NCBI GenBank assembly: GCA_011330645.1
Contig: DRQB01000144.1
Span: 1-13,740, forward strand
Reading direction: 5' to 3'
Source of the DNA: Campylobacterota bacterium
Lineage (GTDB): Bacteria > Campylobacterota > Campylobacteria > Campylobacterales > Sulfurovaceae
DNA: 13,740 nucleotides
Below, piece by piece: positions 1 to 7,479 of this stretch. The notes under the pieces are model-generated. The model ran no database searches. It worked only from the letters and a program-made list of their open reading frames with translations, and was not told where the DNA came from. The translations under genes were made by a program, and so were the position numbers. Within the stretch, counting starts at the first letter, position 1; each line of letters opens with the position of its first letter.

Positions 1-533
1 AGGATTTGCAAAAAGTAACGTGTTTGCAAACTCCAAGTAGCAGAACACTCACAGGTTTTGGTATAGACATCCATCCCTTCGAAACAGGGAAACAGATGTT
101 CTTATGTGGTGTGCCTATAGATACAGATTATGGATTTAAAGCACACAGTGATGGGGATGTGGCTATCCATGCACTGATAGATGCACTCTTAGGTGCTGCG
201 GGTATGGGTGACATCGGTGAACTTTACCCAGACACAGAAGATACGTATGCAGGAGCAGACTCTAAAGTACTCCTTCGTGACACTGTAAAACGTATCGAAT
301 CTTATGGGTTCACCATAGGTAACATTGATATGACCATCATGGCTGAAGCACCAAAGCTTCTACCGTACAAAGATGAGATGAAACGCACACTTGCCAACAT
401 CTTAGGATTAAGACAAAATTTTGTCAATATTAAAGCGACTACTGCTGAAAAACTTGGTTTTGTAGGACGTAAAGAGGGTGTGACTGTTCACGCCATAGCA
501 AATTTAACATACACAAACTGGAAAAAATTATGA
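1..533 (+). CDS. ispDF: IspDF bifunctional isoprenoid enzyme, C-terminal IspF domain (5' end cut off by window)
   Basis: This is the 2-C-methyl-D-erythritol 2,4-cyclodiphosphate synthase (IspF) part of the non-mevalonate isoprenoid pathway, a cytoplasmic trimeric enzyme. Counting from the TTG at position 6, the metal-binding DxH (D21, H23), the AHSDGDV motif and H55, the GDIGELYPDT stretch and the C-terminal KATTTEKLGF-like motif (KATTAEKLGFVGRKEG) are all present. The frame stays open to the window edge, and the residues before the IspF core (EDLxK then TPSS, read from memory of C. jejuni IspDF) match the IspD-IspF linker of the fused enzyme in Campylobacterota. TTG at 6 is therefore an internal Leu codon, not the real start. 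The IspD half lies to the left. The stop (531-533) overlaps the next start as ATGA, implying translational coupling. Confidence 0.93.
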   Translation, partial: DLQKVTCLQTPSSRTLTGFGIDIHPFETGKQMFLCGVPIDTDYGFKAHSDGDVAIHALIDALLGAAGMGDIGELYPDTEDTYAGADSKVLLRDTVKRIESYGFTIGNIDMTIMAEAPKLLPYKDEMKRTLANILGLRQNFVNIKATTAEKLGFVGRKEGVTVHAIANLTYTNWKKL

Positions 534-1411
534 AAATAATCATTGTAGAAAATGAACTCTATCTGGCACAAAGTATCGCCTCAAAATTAGGTGAAAATGG
601 TTTTGACACTGAGATATTTAGCTCTATCAAAGAAGCGATGAAAAGTAAGGGAGATGTTTACTTACTTTCTACCAATATGCCAGGGCAAGACACAACTCCA
701 CTTATCAAAGCATTTAAAGACAAAATTATTATTTTGATGGTAAGTTATATCAACAACGATACAGTATCTCAGCCACTTAAATTAGGGGCAAAAGACTATA
801 TTGTAAAACCATTTATGATAGAAGAACTCCTACGTAAGATAGAACACTATCAAGAGTATCAAGAGCTCAAAAAACGTACGGAACTCTATCAAGAGTATAT
901 GGAAAATCTCCTCAAAGATATTAAGACAGATGCGTGTACAGATAAAATATGTACGCCTCTTGTGATAGAAACTAACTATCAAAGGCTTGTAGATAAAGTT
1001 GTCTTCGAATATGCAAAGCATAACAATAAACTTCTGACTTTTATACCACTTACAGAAAAGACATGGAAAGAAAAAATCACCAACAGCCCTTCGCGCTCAA
1101 TCTTATATATTACAGAAGTGCACACGCTTAAAAAGGCAGATAAAGAACATTTACTTGAACTTTTAAAATCTTATGAATTTATACTTTGCAGTACAGGTGA
1201 ACTTGAGTGTGAATTTGAAACGATTACACTTAATACTGATTCAAAACTCTATGATCAAAATGAAATTTTGACTATCGATGATTATGTGAAATTCATTGTT
1301 AATTCTTTTCAATACAAGTTCCCAGATACTGAGCTCTCTAAGAAATTAGGAATTTCTAGAAAAAGTTTATGGGAAAAGCGAAAAAAATATGAACTCTTTA
1401 AGAAAAAATAG
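530..1411 (+). CDS. HP1021/Cj1608-type atypical orphan response regulator
   Basis: This is a 293-residue DNA-binding regulator with an N-terminal receiver fold (about 1-110), a middle region of unknown fold and a Fis-like helix-turn-helix at the C-terminus (about 267-290, LSKKLGISRKSLWEKRK). The receiver is degenerate. The acidic pocket reads V-E-N-E (E7, N8) instead of VDDE, and the phosphoacceptor Asp is replaced by Ser47 in LLSTNMPG. Ser72 and the conserved Lys93 in VKPF remain. Length and gene order fit H. pylori HP1021 (about 298 aa) and C. jejuni Cj1608. Those are known as phosphorylation-independent regulators linked to oriC binding, redox response and energy metabolism; that knowledge is of the homologues, not of this protein. 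The ATG at 530 overlaps the ispDF stop. No histidine kinase is nearby. Confidence 0.85.
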   Translation: MKIIIVENELYLAQSIASKLGENGFDTEIFSSIKEAMKSKGDVYLLSTNMPGQDTTPLIKAFKDKIIILMVSYINNDTVSQPLKLGAKDYIVKPFMIEELLRKIEHYQEYQELKKRTELYQEYMENLLKDIKTDACTDKICTPLVIETNYQRLVDKVVFEYAKHNNKLLTFIPLTEKTWKEKITNSPSRSILYITEVHTLKKADKEHLLELLKSYEFILCSTGELECEFETITLNTDSKLYDQNEILTIDDYVKFIVNSFQYKFPDTELSKKLGISRKSLWEKRKKYELFKKK

Positions 1412-1425
1412 AAAGGAGCCAAGCC

Positions 1426-2607
1426 ATGTCAACAAACAAGTCACTCTATATTGATACCGAAGCACTTTCTACTTTAGCCTTAGTCCAAGCAGGTCTTATC
1501 TCCCCTGTAGATAAACTCATGAACCAAGCAGAGGCAAAAGAGGTAGATGAAACAAAGTTTTATAAAGGTGTACCTTTTCCTTTTGCTTTTGTTCTTGCAC
1601 CTACAGGTAAACAAAATCATCACATCCTTCAAAGCCTAAATAAAGGTGAAAAAGTTGATCTCATTAATGAAGGTCATAAAGTAGGTGAACTCACGGTAGA
1701 GGAGACTTTTCCTATAGATCCAAGTCAAAGACTAAATAATATCTATGGCACATCAGATGCTACCCATCCTGGAGTGAAAAATACCACAGCAAGACTGGGG
1801 AGTATCGCAGTTTCTGGGGAATATACAGTCAACTATCCACTAATAGAAGATAATATTAAACGTATACAAAGTATGATTAACAAAACAGGTGCTAAATTTG
1901 TTTCTGCCATTATGCTTGCAGCAAACCCTCTAAACCGTGCCCATGAACGTATGATACGTCAAGCTATTTCTGACAGTGATTTGCTCATCATTTTCTTACG
2001 TAAGCCATTTACAACTGAGGGGCTTCGTTATGATATACGCCACAGTGCACTTGAAACCTTCGTAGAAAATTTTTTACCACGCAATAAAGTACTCATTGTA
2101 CCTTTTGAAAACACCTATATCTTTGCAGGATATAATGAACTCATTGTAGATGCTTTATTGGCAAAAAACTATGGATGTCAGCAACTCGTTGTAGGTAAAA
2201 ATCATGGAGGATTAGGACTTTACTACGACAAAAACCGTCTCTCGTCTGTATTTGATCATTGTAAAGATATAGATATTCATGTTAAGACAGTAGATGAATA
2301 TGTCTATTGTGATACGTGTAAGACATTGGTAAGTACTACGACCTGTCCACATGGACAACACCACCATGTACATTATCATTCTGATTCTATTATGGCACTG
2401 ATACAATCAGGGCTTATCCCACCTTCTATACTCATGAGAAAAGAAGTCTCAGCCAACATTTTGGCCGCACTCTTTCCTGATCGTTTTAAAAACCTTCAAG
2501 AGATGCATTACTCTCTTATGCCAGGTTCTGGACTACTTGAACAACAGAGCGAAGAACAGTTCTACCTTAAACTTATTCAACTCTATCAAACTTCATCACT
2601 GACATAA
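1426..2607 (+). CDS. sat: ATP sulfurylase (Sat) family protein with altered active site
   Basis: This 393-residue protein has the Sat architecture: an N-terminal PUA-like domain (about 1-150), a nucleotidyltransferase core (about 155-285) and a zinc segment with C295, C298, C307 and nearby His residues (CDTCKTLVSTTTCPH). True ATP sulfurylases make adenylyl sulfate from ATP and sulfate, or run in reverse during sulfur oxidation. Here the key motifs have diverged. Canonical QTRNPxHRAHE is LAANPLNRAHE (164-174), losing Gln, Arg and the first His; canonical GRDHAG is GKNHGG (257-262); the Arg of MRYAGPREA is missing (IFAGYNEL, 232-239). Fold membership is confident, but sulfate adenylylation is doubtful; the symbol reflects family only. 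AAAGGAG lies seven bases before the ATG, 14 bases after the regulator stop, so the two are probably cotranscribed. The neighbour order matches C. jejuni Cj1608-Cj1609. Confidence 0.8.
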   Translation: MSTNKSLYIDTEALSTLALVQAGLISPVDKLMNQAEAKEVDETKFYKGVPFPFAFVLAPTGKQNHHILQSLNKGEKVDLINEGHKVGELTVEETFPIDPSQRLNNIYGTSDATHPGVKNTTARLGSIAVSGEYTVNYPLIEDNIKRIQSMINKTGAKFVSAIMLAANPLNRAHERMIRQAISDSDLLIIFLRKPFTTEGLRYDIRHSALETFVENFLPRNKVLIVPFENTYIFAGYNELIVDALLAKNYGCQQLVVGKNHGGLGLYYDKNRLSSVFDHCKDIDIHVKTVDEYVYCDTCKTLVSTTTCPHGQHHHVHYHSDSIMALIQSGLIPPSILMRKEVSANILAALFPDRFKNLQEMHYSLMPGSGLLEQQSEEQFYLKLIQLYQTSSLT

Positions 2608-2627
2608 GTGATTTTCAAGGATAACAC

Positions 2628-3119
2628 ATGACATTACAAAAACTCTTTTTAACTTTTGGTGGAGCGGGACTTAGCCCAAAAGCACCAGGTACCGTAGGTA
2701 CATTGGCATCTTTACCTGTAGGAATTGTGGTACTATATACCCTAGGTATGGAAACCCTTTTTATGCTCACGCTTGCCATTACCGTTATAGGTATCTTTGA
2801 AATTAACAAGTATGAAAATACCACAGGCTTACATGATCAACAACATATCGTTATAGATGAGGCAGCAGGTATGTGGCTAAGCCTCATGATAGCACATTCT
2901 ACTGCCATTACGATGACATATCCATACGCAGAGATACTCGCCATCATCTTCAGCTTTGCAGCATTTCGTCTCTTTGACATCTGGAAACCCTCAACTATTG
3001 GTTGGATAGACCGAGAGCTTAAGGGTGGTATGGGAGTGATGTTAGATGATGTGCTTGCTGGAATTGCTGGAGGCTTGCTCGCTGTAGTGCTTTTAATGGG
3101 CATAGGGAAGTTGGTTTAA
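2628..3119 (+). CDS. pgpA: Phosphatidylglycerophosphatase A
   Basis: This 163-residue inner-membrane phosphatase removes phosphate from phosphatidylglycerol phosphate to give phosphatidylglycerol. The PgpA signature is complete: GLSPKAPGTVGTLASLP near the N-terminus (14-30), IVIDEAAGMW (74-83), FRLFDIWKP (113-121) and GGMGVMLDDVLAG (133-145) with the catalytic acidic pair D140-D141. Hydrophobic helices fall at about 31-57, 82-112 and 143-160. The length is normal for the family. AAGGA lies six bases upstream of the ATG, and the gene follows the Sat-like gene by 20 bases, so it is probably the last gene of the + strand operon. Its TAA (3117-3119) overlaps the stop of the convergent GTPase gene. 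Confidence 0.94.
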   Translation: MTLQKLFLTFGGAGLSPKAPGTVGTLASLPVGIVVLYTLGMETLFMLTLAITVIGIFEINKYENTTGLHDQQHIVIDEAAGMWLSLMIAHSTAITMTYPYAEILAIIFSFAAFRLFDIWKPSTIGWIDRELKGGMGVMLDDVLAGIAGGLLAVVLLMGIGKLV

Positions 3120-4510
3120 CTTCCTATCAACTTGACTAACACCTGCCCAATCAGTGCCTCATACTCCTTCAAGACATCCGCTTCTACTTCTTTACCCGAA
3201 CGAAAAATTTTATGATATTTCTCTAAAGATTTTCTCAAGTCATCATCCAGCCACTTTTCTTTAAAGGCAGCATCCATTTCTAACTCTGTCATATCTCGTA
3301 CGGCATGAGAACGTTTTGATACTTTCACGGTATGATACAGTGACCTTCCCAATAAGATATAAGGGAAATTTCTATTTTCCATGGGACCTATTTGGAGATA
3401 TTTTTTGCCTAATGTCCGTCCTAAAACTTTCACTTCTGAGAGTTCTTTAAAACCAAAATAGGCACCGATTCCACCGACCACTGCACCAATGGCACTCCCC
3501 ACTAAAAGAGTATGCCCTACAAAAAGTAAATCAATACCTGCACCTGTCACAGCACCTGATGTTGCACCTGTTACAATGAGCTCTTTTTGTGTAAGACCAA
3601 ATACAGAAGCTGATTCTTCTGAAAAGAGGTCCATACCTTCAAAAGTTAAATTTGATTGTCGTATGTGCAGATGTTCATGATTCCATACTTCTTCTATTTT
3701 ATTTTGTGTATTCTCCTCAAGTTCTCTCAATTTATTTTTATAATTTACTTCTATTTTTTCTTTATCTGCTTCACTTGCATTGTCTGTATCAAATGGCAAT
3801 TCCTCTACAAAAGAACATGCACCATATATCAACTTTGTGATTAAGAATGCACTACGATTCAACATTTGTTCATGATATTGTTCAAAAAGTTTCATAGATG
3901 CTTTTACAGGGGCAATCCATTCCTCTTTGAGCTGTGCCATACTTTCCAGTATTGTCATATGCTGTTCAAGACTTGTCTGCATAGGATTAAAAGTACGTAC
4001 CATCTTAAAATACTGTTCTAAGGCGCGTTTCCACTCCTGGCTATAGTCAGAATCATCTATATGGTTTATAAGCGCCATAGAAGGCTGTCCTGTCCAACGC
4101 AGTATCTCCATCTCTGCTTCATACTCTTTCCCATAAGGTTTAGAACCATCTACCACATAAATAATACCTGCCCCATTCATAATGGGTTCTAATAATTGTA
4201 CTTCATCATTAAAGCGTTCGTCTTCTCTATGTTCATTAATAAACGCACGTACTACTTCTTGCTTTTTATCTGCACTGACCTCATGTTTTTCTAACCAAGC
4301 TAACACACGTCTTGCTCTCTGAAATCCAGGAGTGTCAAAAAGCTCATAGACTGTTTTTCCATCAACACTCAAAGGAAAAGAACGTTGTTTGGTTGTCGTA
4401 CCTGGGGTATCTGAAATTTGTACAGAGTCATCCATCGCTAACGCAGCTACTATGGAGCTTTTTCCTTTGTTTGGATGTCCAACTACCGCAAATTTAGGAT
4501 GTTTTATCAT
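3116..4510 (-). CDS. GTPase with C-terminal DUF3482-type region
   Basis: This is a roughly 464-residue P-loop GTPase of the Era/TrmE-like class. Numbering from the ATG at 4510, Walker A is GHPNKGKSS (11-19), the G2 Thr is in SDTPGTTT (33-40), G3 is DTPG (59-62) and G4 is NHID (149-152), a His variant of NKxD. The C-terminal half has a charged helical stretch (about 235-270) and a Gly/Ala-rich hydrophobic segment (about 310-350) resembling a membrane-associating glycine zipper. The pairing with a DUF2868 membrane protein is typical of this GTPase/DUF3482 family, whose substrate and role are unknown to me. A GTG at 4522 would add four residues. I prefer the ATG because it forms an exact ATGA overlap with the upstream stop. 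Confidence 0.85.
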   Translation of the reverse strand: MIKHPKFAVVGHPNKGKSSIVAALAMDDSVQISDTPGTTTKQRSFPLSVDGKTVYELFDTPGFQRARRVLAWLEKHEVSADKKQEVVRAFINEHREDERFNDEVQLLEPIMNGAGIIYVVDGSKPYGKEYEAEMEILRWTGQPSMALINHIDDSDYSQEWKRALEQYFKMVRTFNPMQTSLEQHMTILESMAQLKEEWIAPVKASMKLFEQYHEQMLNRSAFLITKLIYGACSFVEELPFDTDNASEADKEKIEVNYKNKLRELEENTQNKIEEVWNHEHLHIRQSNLTFEGMDLFSEESASVFGLTQKELIVTGATSGAVTGAGIDLLFVGHTLLVGSAIGAVVGGIGAYFGFKELSEVKVLGRTLGKKYLQIGPMENRNFPYILLGRSLYHTVKVSKRSHAVRDMTELEMDAAFKEKWLDDDLRKSLEKYHKIFRSGKEVEADVLKEYEALIGQVLVKLIGS

Positions 4511-5889
4511 CGCTTTAACCACACTTTCTTTTCATTCATTTGTGAAAGTTTTCTGTCCCATACATCAATAGCACTTTGTTTAATTTCATAATGATTTTCT
4601 ACTGTCCCCACAGGAACAATAACAACTTTATCAACTTTAAGGGTTAGTTCTTTCAAGTAATCAGCAAAATCCATCGTGGGAGGTTCCCAGCCCTTTACAA
4701 AAAAGAGTACTTCCCCATGACTTTTTGATATGATCTCATTATCTTCCTCAAACGTATTACTCCCTCCTACTTCGAAAAATTGTGGGGCAATAACATGGAT
4801 ACTGTCTGTCAATACCACTAACTGTTCTTTAGAGATGGCCCATCCTTGTACAAGATCATAAGATGCATCCAACTGGTGAAGTATCTGCCCATAACTCTGT
4901 GCATTAGGTACAAATATATCTTCATCATTTGTTGCACGTGTAGTGATAATAGGTTCATTCATCTCTCTAAGTAATTTACCTGCACCATTGAGTGTAAGAA
5001 AAGATTTCTTGATAGCATAGTTCAAGCCAATACTTGAAATCATAAACATAACCAAACGCAAAAAGAGTGCATAAAAAAGTGTAGCCATTGCTAGAAACTT
5101 CCACCACTGTCCCAATTGAGAAGCATGATGAATCATCTCCTCACTTAATTTATCACCTAGTCTAAAATATTGGCTATGTTCTATAAGTTCCAGTGAAGGT
5201 ACCGCTGAAGGTAAAAAATCTCGCCATGCAAAGGCAAGAGTATCTAAAAATGTATGGAATGATTCTGGTGTAATAGAGAGTGTTGTACTCCATGCAAAAG
5301 CAATGTCTTTCGTTACAACCATACCTAGTAATGCTAAAAGTAATCCTAAAGAAAAAAAGAGTGCTATCATTTGTGATCGCTTGATGATTACCCAATTTAA
5401 AAGTAAAGGATTCATACGTATATTTTTGAGGTTAATTTGCATTTTATTTGGTAAAAAAGAAAGAATCTTTTCCATCCAAAATGCAGGAGAGATATGTACA
5501 AGTAAACTTTGTGCTTGATTGGCACGGAACATTGAAACTATGGTCAGTGACATGGTCAAAAGAGGGAAAAATACTACCATAGCCATAAAATAAATAACAT
5601 TCACAGGTTCATGTCCACTATAGGCAAGTAATCCTATCCCTGAAAACAAACCTACTACAAATGCGACAATTCCCAACGTTAATGTCATACCATAAAGATA
5701 GGAACTGAAAGTATCACTTAAGCTTGGCTTTTTAATTGTCGATACGTGCTCTTTCTGCCATGCAACAAGCTGATCAATAGGTTTATTTTTTAACAGTACA
5801 TGTGCCAAACCAAAAGCACGATTCTCTTCACGTGAAGAAGTATCACTCTCTAAAAGCTCATATAAATTTAGGTAAGACTTTAAATTCAT
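4507..5889 (-). CDS. DUF2868-type integral membrane protein, partner of the GTPase
   Basis: This 460-residue inner-membrane protein has four predicted transmembrane helices at about 65-90, 97-120, 173-193 and 263-286, arranged as two hairpin-like pairs. A soluble C-terminal half (about 300-460) ends in an alternating hydrophobic segment (VVIVPVG). No catalytic motif is recognised. Assignment to DUF2868 rests on this layout and on its coupling to a GTPase/DUF3482 gene, the usual pairing as I recall it. A membrane-recruited GTPase pair is a reasonable inference, but the process served is unknown. The gene starts six bases after the malic enzyme stop. The purine run AAAGAGG ends only one base before the ATG, so its spacing as a Shine-Dalgarno site is poor; an AGAGGA further upstream inside the malic enzyme end may serve instead. 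Confidence 0.78.
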   Translation of the reverse strand: MNLKSYLNLYELLESDTSSREENRAFGLAHVLLKNKPIDQLVAWQKEHVSTIKKPSLSDTFSSYLYGMTLTLGIVAFVVGLFSGIGLLAYSGHEPVNVIYFMAMVVFFPLLTMSLTIVSMFRANQAQSLLVHISPAFWMEKILSFLPNKMQINLKNIRMNPLLLNWVIIKRSQMIALFFSLGLLLALLGMVVTKDIAFAWSTTLSITPESFHTFLDTLAFAWRDFLPSAVPSLELIEHSQYFRLGDKLSEEMIHHASQLGQWWKFLAMATLFYALFLRLVMFMISSIGLNYAIKKSFLTLNGAGKLLREMNEPIITTRATNDEDIFVPNAQSYGQILHQLDASYDLVQGWAISKEQLVVLTDSIHVIAPQFFEVGGSNTFEEDNEIISKSHGEVLFFVKGWEPPTMDFADYLKELTLKVDKVVIVPVGTVENHYEIKQSAIDVWDRKLSQMNEKKVWLKR

Positions 5890-5895
5890 ACCTCT

Positions 5896-7170
5896 TTATT
5901 CCTCTTCAGGGCATCCATAAATAAGACAACGTAAATGTTCTTTATACGCTTCATCATCATAAGAATCTACTCGTGCCACACCTTCATCAAACGCAGCTTT
6001 TGCTACAGCTGAAGCTACCCAAATCAGTGCTTCTTTATTAAAAGGAAGTGGAATAATATGCTCTTTCCCATACTCTATATGGTCATTATGATATGCTGCC
6101 TTCACATAATACGGTACAGGCTCTTTAGCCAACGCTGCAAGAGCATGTGCCGCTGCCATTTTCATCCCCTCTGTTATTTTTTTAGCCCGTACATCTAGTG
6201 CACCTCTAAAAATAAATGGAAAACCCAGAACGTTATTCGTTTGATTTGGATAGTCTGAACGCCCTGTAGCAATGATTGCATCATCACGTACCGCTTTGAT
6301 TTCCTCAGGTAGGATTTCTGGAGTAGGATTGGCAAGGGCAAAGATGACTGGTTCCTCTGCCATCTTTGCTACCATTTTTTTACTCAGTGCTCCAGCAACA
6401 GAAAGTCCTAAAAACATATCAGCACCTTCGATAGCATCCTCTAACGTTTTAGCATCCGTATCTATGGCAAAAGGTTTTTTATATACATTCAAATCTGTAC
6501 GTGATGTAGAAATCACCCCTTTAGAATCACACATCACAATATTTCCAACTCCCAGTTTTCGATACATCTTTGCACAAGAAATACCTGCAGCTCCTGCACC
6601 ATTGACTACAATTTTGATATGTTCTGCTTTTTTACCCGTAAGCTCCAACACATTCATCAGCCCAGCAGTGGTAATGATAGCAGTACCATGTTGATCATCA
6701 TGAAAGACAGGTATATCAAGCTCTTCTTTTAAGATACGCTCTATTTCAAAACATCTTGGCGCAGAGATATCTTCAAGATTGATTCCCCCGAAGGTAGGGG
6801 CAATCGCTTTACATGTAGCTACTATTTCTTCTATAGTATGCACATCAAGTTCAATATCAAAAGCATCTACATTGGCAAATTTTTTAAAGAGTACGGCTTT
6901 ACCTTCCATCACTGGTTTAGAAGCTTCTGGTCCGATATCACCTAAACCTAGCACTGCTGTACCATCTGATACCACTGCTACCAAGTTGGCACGATTGGTA
7001 TATTCAAAAGAGAGGTTTTTATCTTTTTCTATTTCTAAGCAAGGCATAGCCACCCCAGGGGTATACGCCATAGAAAGTTCATGTTGAGAATCACAAGGCT
7101 TAGTCAAATCTATTCCAATTTTTCCATGTTGATGATATTCGAGTGTTTTTTCTTTGGTAATTTCTGACAT
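5896..7170 (-). CDS. NAD(P)-dependent malic enzyme (oxaloacetate-decarboxylating malate dehydrogenase)
   Basis: This 424-residue cytoplasmic enzyme oxidatively decarboxylates malate to pyruvate and CO2, linking the (reductive) TCA cycle to pyruvate. Catalytic residues are visible: Tyr36 in SMAYTPGVA, Lys91 in EGKAVLFKKF, metal ligands in LEDISAPR (E133, D134) and FHDDQHGTA (D158/D159). The dinucleotide-binding GAGAAG (191-196) is followed by an acidic residue, D215, at the end of the second strand. ALANPTPEI and the Asn-rich SDYPNQTNNVLGFPF close the active site. It is the short form, equal to the N-terminal part of MaeB without the phosphotransacetylase domain; such genes are named maeB, mez or sfcA in different genomes. 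Coenzyme choice cannot be settled here. AAGG lies about seven bases before the ATG. It probably leads an operon with the DUF2868 and GTPase genes. Confidence 0.93.
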   Translation of the reverse strand: MSEITKEKTLEYHQHGKIGIDLTKPCDSQHELSMAYTPGVAMPCLEIEKDKNLSFEYTNRANLVAVVSDGTAVLGLGDIGPEASKPVMEGKAVLFKKFANVDAFDIELDVHTIEEIVATCKAIAPTFGGINLEDISAPRCFEIERILKEELDIPVFHDDQHGTAIITTAGLMNVLELTGKKAEHIKIVVNGAGAAGISCAKMYRKLGVGNIVMCDSKGVISTSRTDLNVYKKPFAIDTDAKTLEDAIEGADMFLGLSVAGALSKKMVAKMAEEPVIFALANPTPEILPEEIKAVRDDAIIATGRSDYPNQTNNVLGFPFIFRGALDVRAKKITEGMKMAAAHALAALAKEPVPYYVKAAYHNDHIEYGKEHIIPLPFNKEALIWVASAVAKAAFDEGVARVDSYDDEAYKEHLRCLIYGCPEEE

Positions 7171-7199
7171 TGGGAACCTTGTAATATTGATATATAAAT

Positions 7200-7205
7200 A
7201 TTATA
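7200..7205 (-). promoter_or_regulatory. Candidate -10 box for the malic enzyme operon
   Basis: On the minus strand this reads TATAAT, a perfect sigma-70 -10 hexamer. It lies about 29 bases before the AAGG ribosome binding site and ATG at 7170, giving a predicted leader of roughly 20 nucleotides. No good -35 box is found at 16-18 bases. That is common in Campylobacterota, where T-rich tracts replace it, but it also means an AT-rich chance match is possible. Confidence 0.5.
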
Positions 7206-7240
7206 CTGCAAGTATGTTAAGTTGTATCAGAGGAGGAAAG

Positions 7241-7267
7241 AGAAATGCCTATAAAATAGACATTTCT
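7241..7267. other. AT-rich hairpin between the mini-ORF and the malic enzyme
   Basis: The arms AGAAATG (7241-7247) and CATTTCT (7261-7267) are perfectly complementary. Inside them CTAT (7249-7252) pairs with ATAG (7256-7259) around an AAA loop, with one C/A mismatch between the two stems. It lies just after the mini-ORF stop on the minus strand and could end that transcript or separate it from the malic enzyme promoter. It has few G-C pairs and no clean U-tract on either side (CTTTCCTCCTC follows on the minus strand), so terminator activity is uncertain. Confidence 0.4.
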
Positions 7268-7273
7268 TATAAA

Positions 7274-7372
7274 TTATTGTTTAAGTGAATGAAGTGTTCT
7301 CATCATTTTAAAGAGTGTACCGCCGAAAAGTATCATTGTAAATAATAGTATTTGTCCTAGTGTTGTCTTCAT
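7274..7372 (-). CDS. Putative 32-residue single-pass membrane microprotein
   Basis: This is a mini-ORF: ATG at 7372-7370, 32 codons, TAA at 7276-7274. It has a well placed Shine-Dalgarno site (AAAGGA, six bases before the ATG) in an otherwise gene-free gap. The predicted peptide has a short N-terminus with one Lys, a hydrophobic span at about residues 8-21 (ILLFTMILFGGTLF) and a basic, Ser/Leu/His-containing tail (K22, R25, H28, K31). That is the pattern of a one-helix inner-membrane protein with a positive cytoplasmic tail. A weak -10-like TATCAT sits at 7417-7412 on the minus strand. I do not recognise the family. It lies between the molybdoenzyme cluster and the malic enzyme operon and is probably its own transcript or the last gene of the cluster. 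Support is ribosome-site placement and composition only. Confidence 0.5.
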   Translation of the reverse strand: MKTTLGQILLFTMILFGGTLFKMMRTLHSLKQ

Positions 7373-7426
7373 AATCTATCCTTTGTATTAAAATCGTTGG
7401 ACAGTGTTATTATGATATAAAGACAT

Positions 7427-7465
7427 TACCTTATTATTACTATAAAATAATATTCTAATAAGGTA
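7427..7465. terminator. Inverted repeat downstream of the molybdoenzyme cluster
   Basis: TACCTTATTA (7427-7436) and TAATAAGGTA (7456-7465) are a perfect 10-base inverted repeat around a 19-base AT-rich loop. It starts 14 bases past the stop of the last gene of the minus-strand cluster (7480), where a terminator is expected. The stem is AT-rich and the minus-strand sequence after it (ATGTCTTTATAT) is only partly T-rich. A regulatory operator for the mini-ORF, whose start lies about 55 bases further on, is an equally possible reading. Confidence 0.35.
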
Positions 7466-7479
7466 GGGAAATACTTAGG

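Larger units (their letters stand above)
7171..7479. other. Intergenic region between malic enzyme and the molybdoenzyme cluster
   Basis: This is a 309-base AT-rich gap. It contains, from left to right, the malic enzyme ribosome site and TATAAT box, a compound hairpin, the 32-codon mini-ORF with its AAAGGA site, and a 10-base inverted repeat next to the cluster's last stop codon. No tRNA-like or riboswitch-like fold and no longer reading frame was recognised here. Confidence 0.7.

Noticed and set aside
6..8. TTG as a start codon making a stand-alone IspF.
   Set aside because: The frame is open to the window edge and the preceding residues match the IspD-IspF linker, so this is an internal Leu codon of IspDF.
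4520..4522. GTG as the start of the GTPase gene.
   Set aside because: Possible, but it adds only four residues and the ATG at 4510 gives an exact ATGA overlap with the upstream stop.
6272..6694. Long + strand open frame opposite the malic enzyme.
   Set aside because: It is antisense to a complete, motif-rich enzyme, and the translated sequence has the composition of a shadow frame.
7246..7260. Strong GGAGGA followed by ATG and a four-codon frame on the + strand.
   Set aside because: The frame stops after four codons and lies inside a hairpin; it is treated as chance.
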